From: Chrysaora quinquecirrha
Taxonomy: Eukaryota; Cnidaria; Scyphozoa; Semaeostomeae; Pelagiidae
Length of the DNA: 64,000 nucleotides
Reading direction: 5' to 3'
NCBI GenBank assembly: GCA_014526335.1
Contig: JACTAT010000029.1
Coordinates: 2,798,105-2,862,104 of the forward strand
Shown: positions 13,801-23,506 of the stretch, piece by piece
Layout of the letters: the number at the start of each line of letters is the position of its first letter
Position numbering within the stretch: the first letter of the stretch is position 1
Notes under the pieces: model-generated
What the model saw: the letters and a program-made list of their open reading frames with translations, nothing else
The model's database searches: none
What the model was told of the DNA's origin: nothing
Made by a program: the position numbers and the translations under genes

Positions 13801-16800
13801 CAATTTTGAAAATTTGTACTGCTCAAAGACTTTTCATAGCTAGAGAATGGTTTAGAATTGTTTCGTCTGTTACAGCTGCATGAGCACTTGTTAAATCAAT
13901 GGCCTATAGTTTTGGAAATATTCTTAAGTGATGGAATTTTTCAATACCTCTGCTTCAGGGTATATTGAGGAATCTTGGGCGAATACGACTCAGACCAGCT
14001 GTTCATCCTGCGTCAGCATTAATTGAAAGCAATGGACACGTTTATGGTGATGGAGATGGCAAAGATGAAGGAAGTAAGTATATGGCTATATAATAATAAT
14101 AATAATAATAATAAATTTATTTTCAAGTTGGCTTTACATAGCTACATAAATTTATTAAAATGACAGGTAATTAATGCCAACTATTTAAAACATACTGATT
14201 TAAAACGCTATATAAAATCCTTATTATAAACGTATATACTATTGCTAAAAAATCCATAGCTTAAAATGTGATACATGAATTCTATAATAACTTATTGATA
14301 AAAACCCGAAAAGAAATCATTATACAAAAACCCAAGGTTTTGGATGAAAGGCCGACATATTTTGCAGAACCATTTGCCACTATTCCAATTCTTTATTCTG
14401 GATCTAAAATCCCGAATTGATTCAGCATTTCTAGTGTCTTGAGGAAGGGAGAGCCAAAGTTGAGGTCCTCAAACACTCAAAAATCTCAAAAAACTTTTTT
14501 TCCTAAATGAACAGGTGAGGTTTAGTGTCACAGCATTGTATAGCATTTCTAGTGTCTTGAGGAAGGGAGAGCCAAAGTTAAGGTCCTCTATATCTAATAG
14601 TCTCGGACCCAAAAATTACAGTTCTTATACTAGGTATTTCAGAACTGTAATTTTTGGGTCCGAGACTATTAGATTTAGAGGACCTCAACTTTGGCTCTCC
14701 CTTCCTCAAGACACTAGAAATGCTATACATTCATTCATTCATAAAAATGCACTACCTACATACAGTGTTAGGTATGGCAGCTAAATTAAAACTATCAAAT
14801 AAAATAATACATAATAGAAAAATACAGGCAGAAGGTATAAAAAGTACAGCATTAACAGCAAAAAAGCCAAAAAAACGGCATCAACAGAACAATTTTTTTT
14901 TTAAATTTAATTTGTGGTGTTTTGAGCATGCAGGGGGCTAACTGGCTAACTGTAATTTTCTCAGCATCTATACAATTCCATGGCACTAAACCTCACCTGT
15001 TCATTTAGAAGAAAATGATTTGAGTTTTACTGATACATTTTACTGAATTGAAACTACTAAAATTCATTTTTTCCGATCACGTAATATTCCCTTGTTTAAT
15101 TCAAGGTGAATTTGTGGTACATAAAGTCGGAAAAGGAGTGAGAGCATTCCAGAGTGCAACAACAGACAAGTTTATCAGAGTAAACGACAAAGAAATCGAC
15201 TGTAAGGTAAGCTCAGTTCTATTAGCATACCTTACGAAAAAACCCGCGACAGAATGTGCTGACGGTAATGATTCCTATGCTCTAAAGACGGCGACAAGGG
15301 AGTATGAGATTGAATAATCAAGCGCCTGAGAGACTGACAAAAGGGGCAGGGGGTTAATTAAGTTGGAAAACAGTTTTGTCTTTTGTGCCTATTTAGTCTT
15401 TATTTTCTTTGTGCGCTGATAGGACAAATAGCTGTACTGTTTAATCCGTGTAAAACCCTTGGGAGACTGTAAGGCTTTGTTTACACTATACCAGCCACTA
15501 CTGTTGCATTGACCCATACCGGATAGGGCAAGGGTTTACATTAGACTTTTACCTTCCTCCCACTCTTTCGAAACAGCTTCTAACAACTACAACAGCAAAC
15601 AGCTGTTTCTTCAGTAGTTGGAGCGGGATGGTGTAGTGTGGAGGAGCGTAGACTACGACGAATGTAATAAGTCTAGGTTTACATTACACCGGATAGCGAT
15701 CGTTGCATTTCGATTTCCATATCGGATAGACTCGCTTACATTATACCGGAGTTCTCGGAGCGTCGCACCTATTTAAGGGCTCAACGTGGTATTTTTTCGT
15801 GAGTTACATATACAGTTGACATCCGCTATCTCGATCTCTCAAGGAAAACTGGAATTTTTTCGAGATAGCGAATATTCGAAATAACGGATGCCGCATATAA
15901 ATATGAAAAATTATAGTTTTCAAGTCAGAAAAGGAACCCCTATTAACATGCAGGGTTACTGATCCCAAATTTCATCAAACAAGTCTGGTCAGCTTCATCT
16001 ATTGTATGCATGGGCAGCATATCACTTAGCTGCTGCCATTCCCGCTCCGCTAGGCGAACTTATACATATTTTCAGCCTGTCTCTTTATTCAGTTCAGCAG
16101 AAAATTTGGCAAAGTTGGAGATAAAGAGCAGGTTTTCCTCCATGGGAAATCGAAAATGGTTAGAGACAGCAAATGTTCGAGATAAGGAGGTTCGAGATAG
16201 CGGATGATTTTTCTATACAAATCCTTATATTAAAACGAGGGGAAATGGAAAATCGTTTGAAATAGCGAATGTTCGAGATAGTGGGCAGTCGAGATAGCGG
16301 ATGTCAACTGTACTAGGATAGATTTTGACGACAGAATCGAACCTTGACTCCATGATCAGAGAGCCAACGATAATTCCTTTAAAAGGGTATGAAGGTATGT
16401 TGGGGCTTAAAGGGTATATCTTGATAAGTGTTTGTTTGTAATAGGGTGAAGATAACTATGATGACGAATGCCAGTTTATTGTTCACAAAGATAAAACTAC
16501 AGACAATGCTCGATTGGAATCTGTGAAAATTCCTGGTGTTTTTCTTGGTGTTGTAAAGCATGGTCGAATCAAGCTTGCAGTCGACGTTGGAGAAGAGAAA
16601 ACCCGTCTTATTGTTGAAGTTCTGTCTTGTAAGTATATGATGCTCCGTTAGCTTCAAGTTTTTAGGTGACGCTGTATATCTCTATGCTTCTTAATGCCTC
16701 GGGGTGACTCTTAAATATTTTGGCAGGGGGTGTGTTCACAGGAGAATATCTTCCATATCTTCAGGTAATTTTATTTGACGAAAACCAATTTATAGGCAAA

Positions 16801-19800
16801 TTAAATTAGAACAAGGGTTAGTCTTAGAACTACAAAAAAAACACCCAAAATGACTTTCACATTATTGTTCCAGATTTGAGCATAAAATCCATAAAATGTG
16901 TTTTGAAATTGTCTTTTGCGCCGTGTATTCTACAGGGTGGCTAGAAAAAAGGGATCCCTTAGCTAAATAATATATAAATAATTTATTCTCAAGTGTGAAT
17001 TTTATGAAATTAATACTACATGATACTCAGCTCAAATGAGATATTTCTTGTAAATATCATGATGATACGGGTTAGCATCTCTGAATAAATTGAAAACTTT
17101 ACAATCCAAAAACGCACTGTAACAAAATTTATATACTTTATACCCTTATGAAACAGAGCAGAAAAATCAATAACTCATTCTTTCAGTCAAATGATATGAT
17201 CCAAATGTCCTCAATCCTGCTCAATACACTTCTCTAATATGACTGACCATACATTTATGGCCGTGACAATTTTATTCTGGGATAATAATTCCCGTTCATG
17301 AACGATCACAGTACTCAATGGTGGAATATAAACAGCAGGTTTTGGGACATCATAAATGTAATGTCTAAGTGCTGCAAGTTGGAAGCTCTTATTATCAAAA
17401 ATTTTCTACACAATATCGCACTAGAGTTGAATATTTCCTGGTATAGATTTTATAAAATCCCTCCTTGAGAAAAATTATTCAGAAATTATTTACCTAAGGG
17501 GGTCCCTTTTTTGGGGCCAACCTGTATACGGCAACAGGTAATTTAAAAAACATCATCCATTCTTAGGCAGATAAAGTAGAAAAACACCCATTCTTAGATG
17601 AACATTTTGAAAATCAACCATTTTCAGGTAACAGAACTAAAAAAGGCATACCCATTCTAAACCAAGGAAAAAGTCCCCCTTCTGACCGCACATCACTACT
17701 ACCAAAATCTGTAAGAGTGCTCCCCGCGGGTCTTAATGCCTCTTTTTATCTCTCTTTGTTTATGCGGTTAAGTAGTAGCCAGCTAGGGTTGTAGTAGCCT
17801 GCTAGGACTGTTGTTAGATTCCATCTTTTTTAATTAAAGACCAATTCAACAGTTTTTGAGTGATGCAAAATTTCGAAATTGCGAAAAAATGCGGATATTT
17901 CCGCTGTTTCTTGCGTTTTTAAAAACCAATTTCGAATAGAAACTAAATGCCAAAATTTTTAAGTCATCCCTTTAGTTCTGCGGTTCCTCTCTGTTACTTT
18001 GCTGTACTACTCTGCTTTGTTCTTCTCAAATCGAAATTCTTGCAATATAATGCCGTGAACCAGCACAAGCTTGAATTGGAATTAATTTCTCATTTCTAGT
18101 TGGCAGTGAAGATGTAAGAAAAAGCTCAAGTAAATCACCAGCCAGCTATGATTACGATGATGCCTTTGATGAGGAGGCAGCCAATCACGACAAAGCATCC
18201 AGTCGAGGCTCTGCTGCCTCTGACGTGAAAGACAAGGATTATGATTATGATTCGGATAATCAAAGCAAGCACTCGAGGTCTGCATCTCAGCAAAGCGACG
18301 ACCGATCCAAGTCAAGCAGATCGTCGAGGCGCTCCGCCAGATCATCTCAGTCCAAGCGAGGAAGTGCTGACTCGGTTAAAGATAACAGCCGGCCTTCTCC
18401 TTCACAGAACAAACAAGCCTCGAGGCAAGCCTCGCCAGCTCCGGATGATAACTCGAATGACGAGAAGGAAGGCGATACAGCAAGCCATCTTGACCCAAAT
18501 GCCCAAGATAGGGACACATATCGTACAAACACACCAGCAAACTCAGTAGCTGGAAACTCGAGGCCACCGAGTGCAAGTACACATAATGGCCTTCAGAAAG
18601 CACTGTCCAGAATCGATAATGCTGAGCAAGAAAGATCAAGAAGCAGTTCAAGAGCATCAAGGCCAAGCTCACGCAGCTCAGTGAAGAGCCCTGCAAAACA
18701 GACCCGGGATGAAGAGATCAAACACGATGCTGAAATCAGTCGATCAAACTCTGCTGCTTCTGACAAAGGTAAGCCGAATTCCCGGTCTCAGACGCCAGTA
18801 GAGGGTTCTCCAGATAAAGCAGAAGCAGAAGAGAGTCGTGATGATCCAGAGACCATCAAAGATGACTCGAAACGGAAGAGTAACGCAGGTAGCAGAGCTA
18901 GTAATGCTTCAAGGCCGGGGTCGTCAAATCGTCCATCGCAAAGTAGAGCTTCTTCTGTTGGAGCAAGATCAAGGAAGTCGTCTGCGACTAAGAGAGACAG
19001 TACATACGAAGGCTTGGTAAACAATCATTCACGGCCAGCATCTCGCTCTGGTTCAAAAGCCTCCGGTAAAATGTCGAGAAGCAGCTCTAGACGTTCTGAA
19101 ACTGTTGGAGCATTGGAAGAACAGGGCTCGGAGCCTGCTGAGAAGAATGAAACCGCTGAAGAAAGATCTAGTCATGCTGAAGCGGAGGTAAATGAAGAAC
19201 AGGAGTCTAAAGAAGATGCCAAGGGAAGGTCTACAGAAGAAGTCGCGAAATCAGGAGAAGAACAACTCAATAATAACGATGCGAAGGAGGGAAACAGCGA
19301 AAGTAGTTCAGGTGAGGTTAGAAATGATGATTTGGAAGATAGAAATGTCACTGAGGATAAACAAGAGGAATATGCTGAAGAGAATGTGGCTGAAAAGCAA
19401 GTTTCCGATAAAAGTGCAGAAGAAACCACTGATAACAATGAAGAAAACGTATCTGCTTCTGGTAATGAAGATGGTGCTACTGCTCAAATTAGCGAAGAAC
19501 TTGCTGAAGAGGGCATCAAAAAGGAAGAAGATACAGCCAAAAGCAGGTCATCTTCCAGACAAAGTGTTGTGTCAAAAGAAGATAATAAAAATGCGGAAGC
19601 CTCAAAGTCGCGCCCAGCGTCAGCAGAAGCACCAAATAGTGACGAAGCAAAAGATTTAGATCCAGAAGAAGATACAAAGAAACCTGACGAGTCAGCTGCA
19701 GATGAAAATCAAGAAGGTGAAAATGCCGCATCTGGTCGCGAATCCAAGGTTCTGTCACCTACACCACCGAAAACTCCGAGGAGCTCAGCGACACCGAGAC

Positions 19801-20867
19801 GACCCTCATCTCGACTGTCTAGCCGTTCTGATAATTCCAGGCCAGGATCAAGGTCACCTTCCGGGAAGGCTGCGGCTGATCCGACTGTGATAGCGGCAGA
19901 GGGTAGTGTCGCTGACAAGGGAGTAGATACTGAAGATAATGATAGAGCTGTGCCTAAAGAGGAGGATAGTTCCATAGCAGCTGTTGCAGAGGAAGCAGGG
20001 AAGACTGATATTGCTACAGGAGATAGCGACGAGGAAAATAAAGATGCAGCTGCCGCAGAGCAAGCTGCTGATGAAACCGAGCTGACTAATGCAAGTGACA
20101 AAGATCCAGAGTCAGAAACAGCTGAAAGAAGCGAAGTAGATAGTGAAAATATAGCAGACGAAGACAAAATCAGAAGTAAAGATGATGACGTGAAACAAGG
20201 AGCAGACAATGAAGATCAAGCTAAAGAAACTTCAAAAGAGAGTGAAAGCAAGGATTCCATTGAGAAGGCTGACAGCAGCGATTCGAATGAGGGAGGGAAC
20301 GGCATTGCCAATGATGCGACTGCAGGAAATGAAGATGATGGTGACGTTGCTGGTAGAGAGAATGCTGATAATGTAAATGAAGCGGCGGCAGGAAACGAGG
20401 AGAACGCAGATGGCAGTGAGAGCGTTGGAGGGCAGGAAGAAATGCAAACGTCGGGAGATGATAGCACTGGGAAGCATGAGGAGCCGAAACAGAAAGCTGA
20501 TGATGCTGTATCAAAGAATGGGGAAGATAATGAGGCAAAGGAAGAAATTAACGATGAAAGGAACAAAGATAGCAATGAAGAAGAACCAGGCTCAGATGGA
20601 AAAAATGAAGAAGTCACTGTATCGACTGGAGAACAACCTGCAGCTGGGAAGGAATTAGTAAACGCGGATAATAAAGATGATGGTCAAACGGAAGGACACG
20701 TTTCGGATGCTGGAGGTGCGGAAGCTGTTGGTGCGAAGGATGAAGAAGAAGTGAAGTCTAATGAAGAGAACCGTAGTGAGGAAGAAGTAAACGAGGATAA
20801 AGATGGTGGAAAAACGGAAGAACCTGTTTCAGAAGCTGGAGGTGTATTATTTATAGCGATTGCTTAA
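2558..20867 (+). CDS. Large PLAT / beta-trefoil / acidic-tail protein (15 exons, 5' partial)
   Basis: Fifteen exons join in consistent phase: 2558-2721, 3619-3711, 4733-4868, 6148-6302, 7962-8040, 8701-8776, 9714-9778, 9922-9947, 10056-10206, 11684-11795, 13141-13311, 13959-14073, 15106-15206, 16445-16628 and 18100-20867. All have GT-AG borders; the exon 11 donor GTTCGA is weak. About 1,464 residues are recovered. The order is PLAT domain 1, PLAT domain 2, a beta-trefoil-like region of about 280 residues, then a long disordered Ser/Arg-then-Glu tail. PLAT domains are beta-sandwiches that bind membranes or proteins. Tandem PLATs occur in LOXHD1-type proteins, but this trefoil-plus-tail combination does not match a named family I can assign. 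The N-terminus is missing, and exon 10 carries a one-base frameshift. A donor-like AG/GTGTAT near 20842 means the last exon could also splice onward. Confidence 0.82.
2850..3115. mobile_element. MITE-like repeat, 'AGACATGTC' family, copy 1
   Basis: Both ends carry inverted GCTAAGC(A)AGGAGACATGTC-type sequence, and the interior has GACATGTCACGCGTAACA. Copies at about 5634-5900 and 12824-13094 share the order of internal motifs (GTGTCTCCCAGG, GCGAGCAACAT, CATTTGCGTGTCTC, GAGACAT). It lies in intron 1 of the PLAT gene. Confidence 0.6.
4159..4300 (+). repeat. Dispersed SINE-like repeat, 'GTGGCCTAATCCAGCTG' family, copy 1
   Basis: Shares GTTGTGTTGTGGCCTAATCC, GGTCTCGAT.AGTT and CTGAGATCC with copies at 8372-8525, 25188-25330, 41885-42060 and 47145-47280. 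The better copies contain a B-box-like GGTTCGAGCCC, suggesting a tRNA-derived head. It lies in intron 2 of the PLAT gene. Confidence 0.6.
4991..5138. mobile_element. Short MITE with inverted ends
   Basis: The start AGGGCCTGTTTATATGGAG is answered at the end by CTCCATATAAATAGACCCT, its near-perfect reverse complement. The 148-bp body continues the inverted match inward (ACTCGGCAGTTCGAGTTACC against GGTAACTCGA). It lies in intron 3 of the PLAT gene. No coding capacity. Confidence 0.65.
5634..5900. mobile_element. MITE-like repeat, 'AGACATGTC' family, copy 2
   Basis: Starts near GACTAAACTAGAAGTCATGT and ends near GTCTCCTTGTTTAGCCTGG. Shares internal motifs with 2850-3115 and 12824-13094. The open frame at 5739-5936 lies inside this repeat and is not a gene. 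Intron 3 of the PLAT gene. Confidence 0.6.
6148..9947 (+). CDS. Exons 4-8: second PLAT domain and acidic linker
   Basis: Exon 4 repeats the PLAT pattern: [20 protein letters not shown], then [17 protein letters not shown]. Exon 5 gives [20 protein letters not shown] with HDNSGD. Exon 6 gives [20 protein letters not shown] and CNC. Exon 7 gives [17 protein letters not shown]. Exon and intron positions parallel PLAT domain 1 (the break after '..PGS' mirrors the break after '..PGSKEETE'), as expected of an internal duplication. Exon 8 is only 26 nt (DSIQSSKEL) and links to the trefoil region. All phases close. Introns 4-6 carry SINE and MITE copies listed separately. Confidence 0.82.
6641..6950 (+). 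repeat. tRNA-derived SINE with TGTAAAGCGCT-type tail
   Basis: The head GCGTAGTGGTTAGCACTTGC resembles a pol III A-box region, and GTGGTTCAAATCC about 35 bp later resembles a B-box. The 3' part contains GTTGTAAAGCGCTGTGG, similar to the conserved tail of several animal SINE and LINE families. It lies in intron 4 of the PLAT gene. The antisense open frame at 6682-6951 is a shadow. Confidence 0.65.
7728..7909 (-). repeat. SINE insertion with exact 20-bp target-site duplication
   Basis: A 20-bp direct repeat, TAATTTTAGCTATTCATCAT, occurs at 7728-7747 and 7890-7909 and encloses a 142-bp insert. Read on the - strand, the insert contains a tRNA-like core with B-box-like GATTCGAGTCCC. The insert also has inverted ends (ACAATTGTTATAATTTCCTT at left, answered at right). 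The long exact duplication indicates LINE-type retroposition, and a young one. Intron 4 of the PLAT gene. Confidence 0.75.
8372..8525 (+). repeat. 'GTGGCCTAATCCAGCTG' SINE-like family, copy 2
   Basis: Carries GTTGTGTTGTGGCCTAATCC, then GGCTCGTGGGGTCAG, GCGTCACTGCCAGGGTCGAG and TACTGAGATAC, as in the other four copies. It lies in intron 5 of the PLAT gene. Confidence 0.65.
9157..9491. mobile_element. MITE, TACACGC-T(n)-ATAAGGAACC family, copy 1
   Basis: Begins TACACTTTTTTTAATAAGGA and ends GTTCCTTATAAAAAAAAACG then TGTA, an inverted pair. The interior (GAGTTGAGGCTGGAGTTCCT) closely matches the copy at 61326-61698, so both descend from one element. Intron 6 of the PLAT gene; no open frame. Confidence 0.75.
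10056..16628 (+). CDS. Exons 9-14: beta-trefoil-like (fascin/FGF-like) region, frameshift in exon 10
   Basis: The translations repeat a trefoil-style pattern of a hydrophobic strand, 'NGK/NG' turn, short strand and acidic stretch. Examples are [49 protein letters not shown] with [29 protein letters not shown] and [20 protein letters not shown]. Exon 14 ends in [20 protein letters not shown]. The fold name is inferred from this pattern only; FRG1-, fascin- and FGF-type trefoils look alike at this level. Exon 10 (11684-11795, 112 nt) is one base short. It reads [14 protein letters not shown], then must shift by one to give [11 protein letters not shown]. Unshifted, it stops at 11761. Adding one T to the run at 11726-11729 restores both frame and exon phase. 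Confidence 0.7.
10220..10642. mobile_element. MITE, TACACGC family, copy 2, beside a splice donor
   Basis: Begins TACACACATTTTTTTTATAA and ends TCCTTATAAAAAAAATTGCG then TGTA. It starts 13 bases after the exon 9 donor (GTAAGT at 10207). The interior differs from copy 1 (CTGGTGGTGAAAATTGAGTA), so it is a separate subfamily with shared ends. Confidence 0.7.
10643..11683. other. Rest of PLAT intron 9; GCGTGATT-rich repeat
   Basis: From about 10770 to 11245 the motif GCGTGATT/GCGTGAAT recurs in both halves (TGCGTGATGCGTTATTGG near the start, GTGCGTGATTGCGTGAATCG near the end). This suggests an old inverted or tandem repeat. A short ATAAGCGCCC block lies at 10730-10765. No exon is supported. Confidence 0.45.
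12052..12620 (+). repeat. (CATC)n tetranucleotide satellite, about 570 bp
   Basis: Nearly pure CATC/CCAT repeats with interspersed CACC and CTCC variants and a higher-order phrase, CCATCGGTCTATCCATCC, recurring near 12327, 12463 and 12591. It creates open frames in several reading frames (poly-HPSI on +, poly-MDGW on -) that are artefacts. It sits inside intron 10 of the PLAT gene. Confidence 0.95.
12824..13094. mobile_element. MITE-like repeat, 'AGACATGTC' family, copy 3
   Basis: This is the best-preserved copy. TTTTGCCAAACTAGAAGACA at the left is answered by TGTCTTCTAGTTTTGCCAGG at the right, an inverted repeat. It ends 46 bases before the acceptor of PLAT exon 11 (13141). Confidence 0.7.
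13312..13958. other. PLAT intron 11 with a GGGCATACTTAAAAGC-type repeat relic
   Basis: About 13555-13875 carries diverged pieces (TACTTAAAATCTTTTTTTGT, ACACTCCTCAGAGTATGAAC, GTCAGAAACAGAG) of the dispersed family seen better at 31700-32070 and 34590-35245. The rest is featureless. Confidence 0.5.
14092..14112 (+). repeat. (AAT)n microsatellite
   Basis: About seven AAT units a short way into PLAT intron 12, just after the exon 12 donor. Confidence 0.9.
14503..15008. mobile_element. Inverted-repeat element enclosing a LINE-tail hairpin
   Basis: Exact 25-bp inverted ends lie at 14503-14527 (starting CTAAATGAACAGGTGAGG) and 14984-15008. Inside is a hairpin with 88-bp arms, 14538-14625 and 14641-14728, around a 15-nt loop. 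The right arm reads [20 protein letters not shown], the conserved region after the reverse transcriptase of CR1/RTE/jockey-like LINEs. A third partial copy of the arm precedes the element at about 14430-14475. It is therefore a fold-back structure built from LINE 3' sequence inside PLAT intron 12. No functional ORF. Confidence 0.75.
15207..16444. other. PLAT intron 13
   Basis: Apart from the pogo-like MITE (15813-16310), about 15475-15720 contains repeated 'GTTTACACTATACC', 'GTTTACATTACACC' and 'TTACATTATACCGG' phrases. This suggests another degraded inverted-repeat element. No exon is supported. Confidence 0.45.
15813..16310. mobile_element. pogo/Tigger-like MITE with TA target duplication
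   Basis: Begins CAGTTGACATCCGCTATCTC and ends with its reverse complement, GAGATAGCGGATGTCAACTG. TA lies directly on each side. CAGTTGA ends and a TA duplication fit the pogo/Tigger branch of the Tc1/mariner superfamily. The interior matches 60354-60942 in the opposite orientation (ATTTTCAGCCTGTCTC, GGTTTTCCTCCATGGG). Non-autonomous. Confidence 0.8.
16629..18099. other. PLAT intron 14; nothing recognised
   Basis: AT-rich sequence before the large tail exon. 'GGATCCCTTAGCTAAATAAT' near 16950 and 'AAATTATTTACCTAAGGGGG' near 17485 resemble inverted ends (about 16935-17530), possibly a degraded element. No exon or RNA gene is seen. Confidence 0.4.
18100..20867 (+). CDS. Exon 15: disordered Ser/Arg-rich then Glu/Asp-rich C-terminal tail
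   Basis: One 2.77-kb exon in frame with exon 14. It opens [20 protein letters not shown], then AFDEE. Roughly the first 330 residues are basic and serine-rich, with many SRP/SRS motifs such as [20 protein letters not shown] and [18 protein letters not shown] (the last lies deeper in the tail). Most of the rest is highly acidic (EE, DE, NEE runs) with few hydrophobics, so no folded domain is expected. SRP-type basic stretches are common in microtubule-associated proteins, but that link is only suggestive. The frame ends VLFIAIA then TAA at 20865-20867. That hydrophobic ending follows a donor-like AG/GTGTAT, so it may be read-through into an intron. Antisense open frames here are composition shadows. 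Confidence 0.85.
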
Positions 20868-23506
20868 GGCTGGTTTTCATATAGCGTAGATCTGATCGCA
20901 GATAATCAACCATCGCCCGCGTTTAAACTTTTTGGTTCATCGGCGAAAATTCAAATTCTAGTATCTCAAGAATCATAAGGTCAGGAATGTTCACAGTCTG
21001 CTATATTCGAGCGAGTCCCGAGAACCAGGCCTAAGCATCAATCACAATATTGAAAGTCTCATGTATTCATTATTCAATGACTCGTAAATTAGAGAGTTCC
21101 TTTTCAAGTAGCAGAGGTTATTGTGGCTATTGAAGGTAACTGGAGTTGATTTCGTACATTTAGAAGTTAATAGGCCAGGGGGGGTACTCATTAACTTTCA
21201 ATACGGGGGGGTCCATGCCACTTTTTCCTTGCAGACCCCCAAATATTGAGTTTAATGTTTTGGAGACCCCAAATATTGATATCTATTTTTGGACACCTAA
21301 AATGTTTTCTCGGAATTAGTCATCAGTTTCATGACAATTTACAATCCATAAGCTCTTGGCAGTTGCATGGGTCAATGTAATGAATCGCAAAAAATCGCAA
21401 GGTTCTTCCGTCAGATTTGTGGAGCCTAAATAATGAATTTTTGTCCATGTTATAATTCACAGACCCCAAATATTGAATAAGCTTAAGATTTCGGACCCCA
21501 AATATTGGCATGGACCCCCCCGTATTGAAAGTTAATGAGTACCCCCCTGGGGTTAATAGGTCCATAGATAGAAGTCAATCTTGCTTGGGAGTGCCAGTTT
21601 CCCTGCCAATCTGGAATAACCATAAACATAGTTACTGTCTTGGAAAAAAATTCAGAAATTTCTTTAAGAACTGAGAGGATCATGTCCTTATAAACTGTAT
21701 ATGTTCTATAAGTTTTCGGACAAATTCGAGCCTATTGAATCAAAAACGTGCTAGATTTGAAATCAAGGAGGCATTTTCTCATACGCTGGACGTCATTGCA
21801 CGTCATGTCATGACTTTCCCTTCAAATATTTGTACAAGAAACTTACAAATTTGACTCAGTTCTGAAAGCTCCGTTAAGTGTTTAGGTTTTGAATACTGAA
21901 AAGTTTTTAACAGTTTCTGAAGTATCTATATTGGCAACAAAGAAATTGCATCTTAATGATATTTTTAACCAGTTTATCTACCCTATTTGAATGTTGCTGC
22001 ATTCTAATTTGTCTGCATGCCACAAAAAAGCTATATTGCAAATGAAACTACATAAGGGATATAATAGAAATTAATTCGTGGACTAAGGAGAATATTCTTC
22101 TCCAGCTTTCCAAGGTTCTTGACATTTAGGCTTATCAGATCTGCGGGTTTCTTATAAATGGTTTCTTATAAAAATAGTGAAATCAAACTACATACTGTTA
22201 TATAGTGCATATCAATCAAAGAATAAGAATTACAATATAATATCTCGTAATGCAATATAGTATATAAGCAGCTAAGTAATTACTGTATTTATATCTTGTA
22301 AATATTTAAGTTTTATTGATGGGACACTTTATACTTATGGGACACTTTCAATTCATCTATTTAGTTGCTAATTTCAGTTATGAATAAGAAATTTGCGTAG
22401 AATATCTGGATGCAATGACGTATTGAGTCTGAATTAACATTAGTACAGGGAGAAAATAAAATCTCCGAGAATAATTTCTTCCAATGGTTATGTTACTTTT
22501 GATAGTCTCTCGCTAGATAAAATTTTTACATAAAAGTAATGCTTGCAAGAAGCTAGTGTTTGGCTCTGGCTAAACGATAAAACATTGTTTCTTAATCATT
22601 TAAAAATTGCTACAAAACGTTTTGCATTTTGCCACATTCGCAAAACAATGCTTGCCAGACAATTTTTACTTTCGGCACGCAAAGTATATATTGAAGTTGC
22701 TTATCTTTAATGGTAAGGACGTTTTTATGTTTGAAGAATTCAAACATTATGCAGAGGTTTTCGGCAAACCGGAAGAAATAGACCAAGATACATACCTAGA
22801 TACCTAGGAATCAGGAATGTGGTAACAAAAGATAGGTTAAATTACCGCAAACAAGCGAGAGCAAATTGAAACTAAATGGGAATCAATGACGATTGCGGGG
22901 AAAGCAGGAACAAAGCCTGAAACAGCTAGAATCACAGGGAACAAATGTGGAGATCATTCCACGCTGCAAGCTGCAAGCCAATAGGCTTATCTCAGGCTGA
23001 TCTGAGCTGATCGCATTCTTCAAACATGGCTAATGGGTACCTTTAATTTACGACGTGGCCAAACGCTCAAATATTGCTTGGTAAACAAATTTCAAATGTT
23101 TCCAAGCAGTGTTTAGTTGCCAGGGCCCTTGTTCTCTGCGGCATGATCGATAGATGGTCGTAAGGAGAAATGACTGCAAAGAAGAAAATACTGTGTCACT
23201 GCGGACCGACTCTTGCATGTCATCTCTGCTACTTGCAACCATTGCAACATAATTTTTTGCTGTCACTAAGATAAGAGGTAAAATTCTACTTCTGCTATCA
23301 GCAACGATGGCTTCATGCTCACAGTAAGAGTCATTTTGTCATGTCTTATACAACATGTCTTGAACTCTGCAACTAACATTGCTTTCCTGTATACAAAAGA
23401 CAATGTAGCAATAAGACATTTCTGTTACACACTTCAAAATCTCACGAGATAATCAACGTCTTTAGTGCTGCGAGTTTTTTCGACTGGTGAAAAGTAGCCG
23501 ATTTAA
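20868..23506. other. Intergenic region between the PLAT gene and the receptor
   Basis: Contains the TIR element at 21175-21551. Around 22590-22660 and 23045-23110 there are fragments of the repeat marked by AAACGATAAAACATTG / CAAACGCTCAAATATTGC. No coding exon is supported, and no clear polyadenylation site could be assigned to the PLAT gene. Confidence 0.45.
21175..21551. mobile_element. TIR element with CCAGGGGGG ends and GTTAATAGG duplication
   Basis: The left end CCAGGGGGGGTACTCATTAA is matched by an inverted right end (GTTAATGAGTACCCCCCTGG). The terminal inverted repeats run for about 45 bp, into ATACGGGGGGGTCCATGCCA. A 9-bp direct repeat, GTTAATAGG, lies on both sides (21166-21174, 21552-21560). 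CAGGG-type ends with an 8-9 bp duplication suggest a hAT-related non-autonomous element. ACCCCAAATATTGA is repeated internally. Confidence 0.75.

Noticed and set aside
19709..20209. Antisense frames of up to 166 codons within the PLAT tail exon
   Set aside because: Codon-bias shadows of the Glu/Ser-rich sense frame; poly-S/L composition and no motifs.
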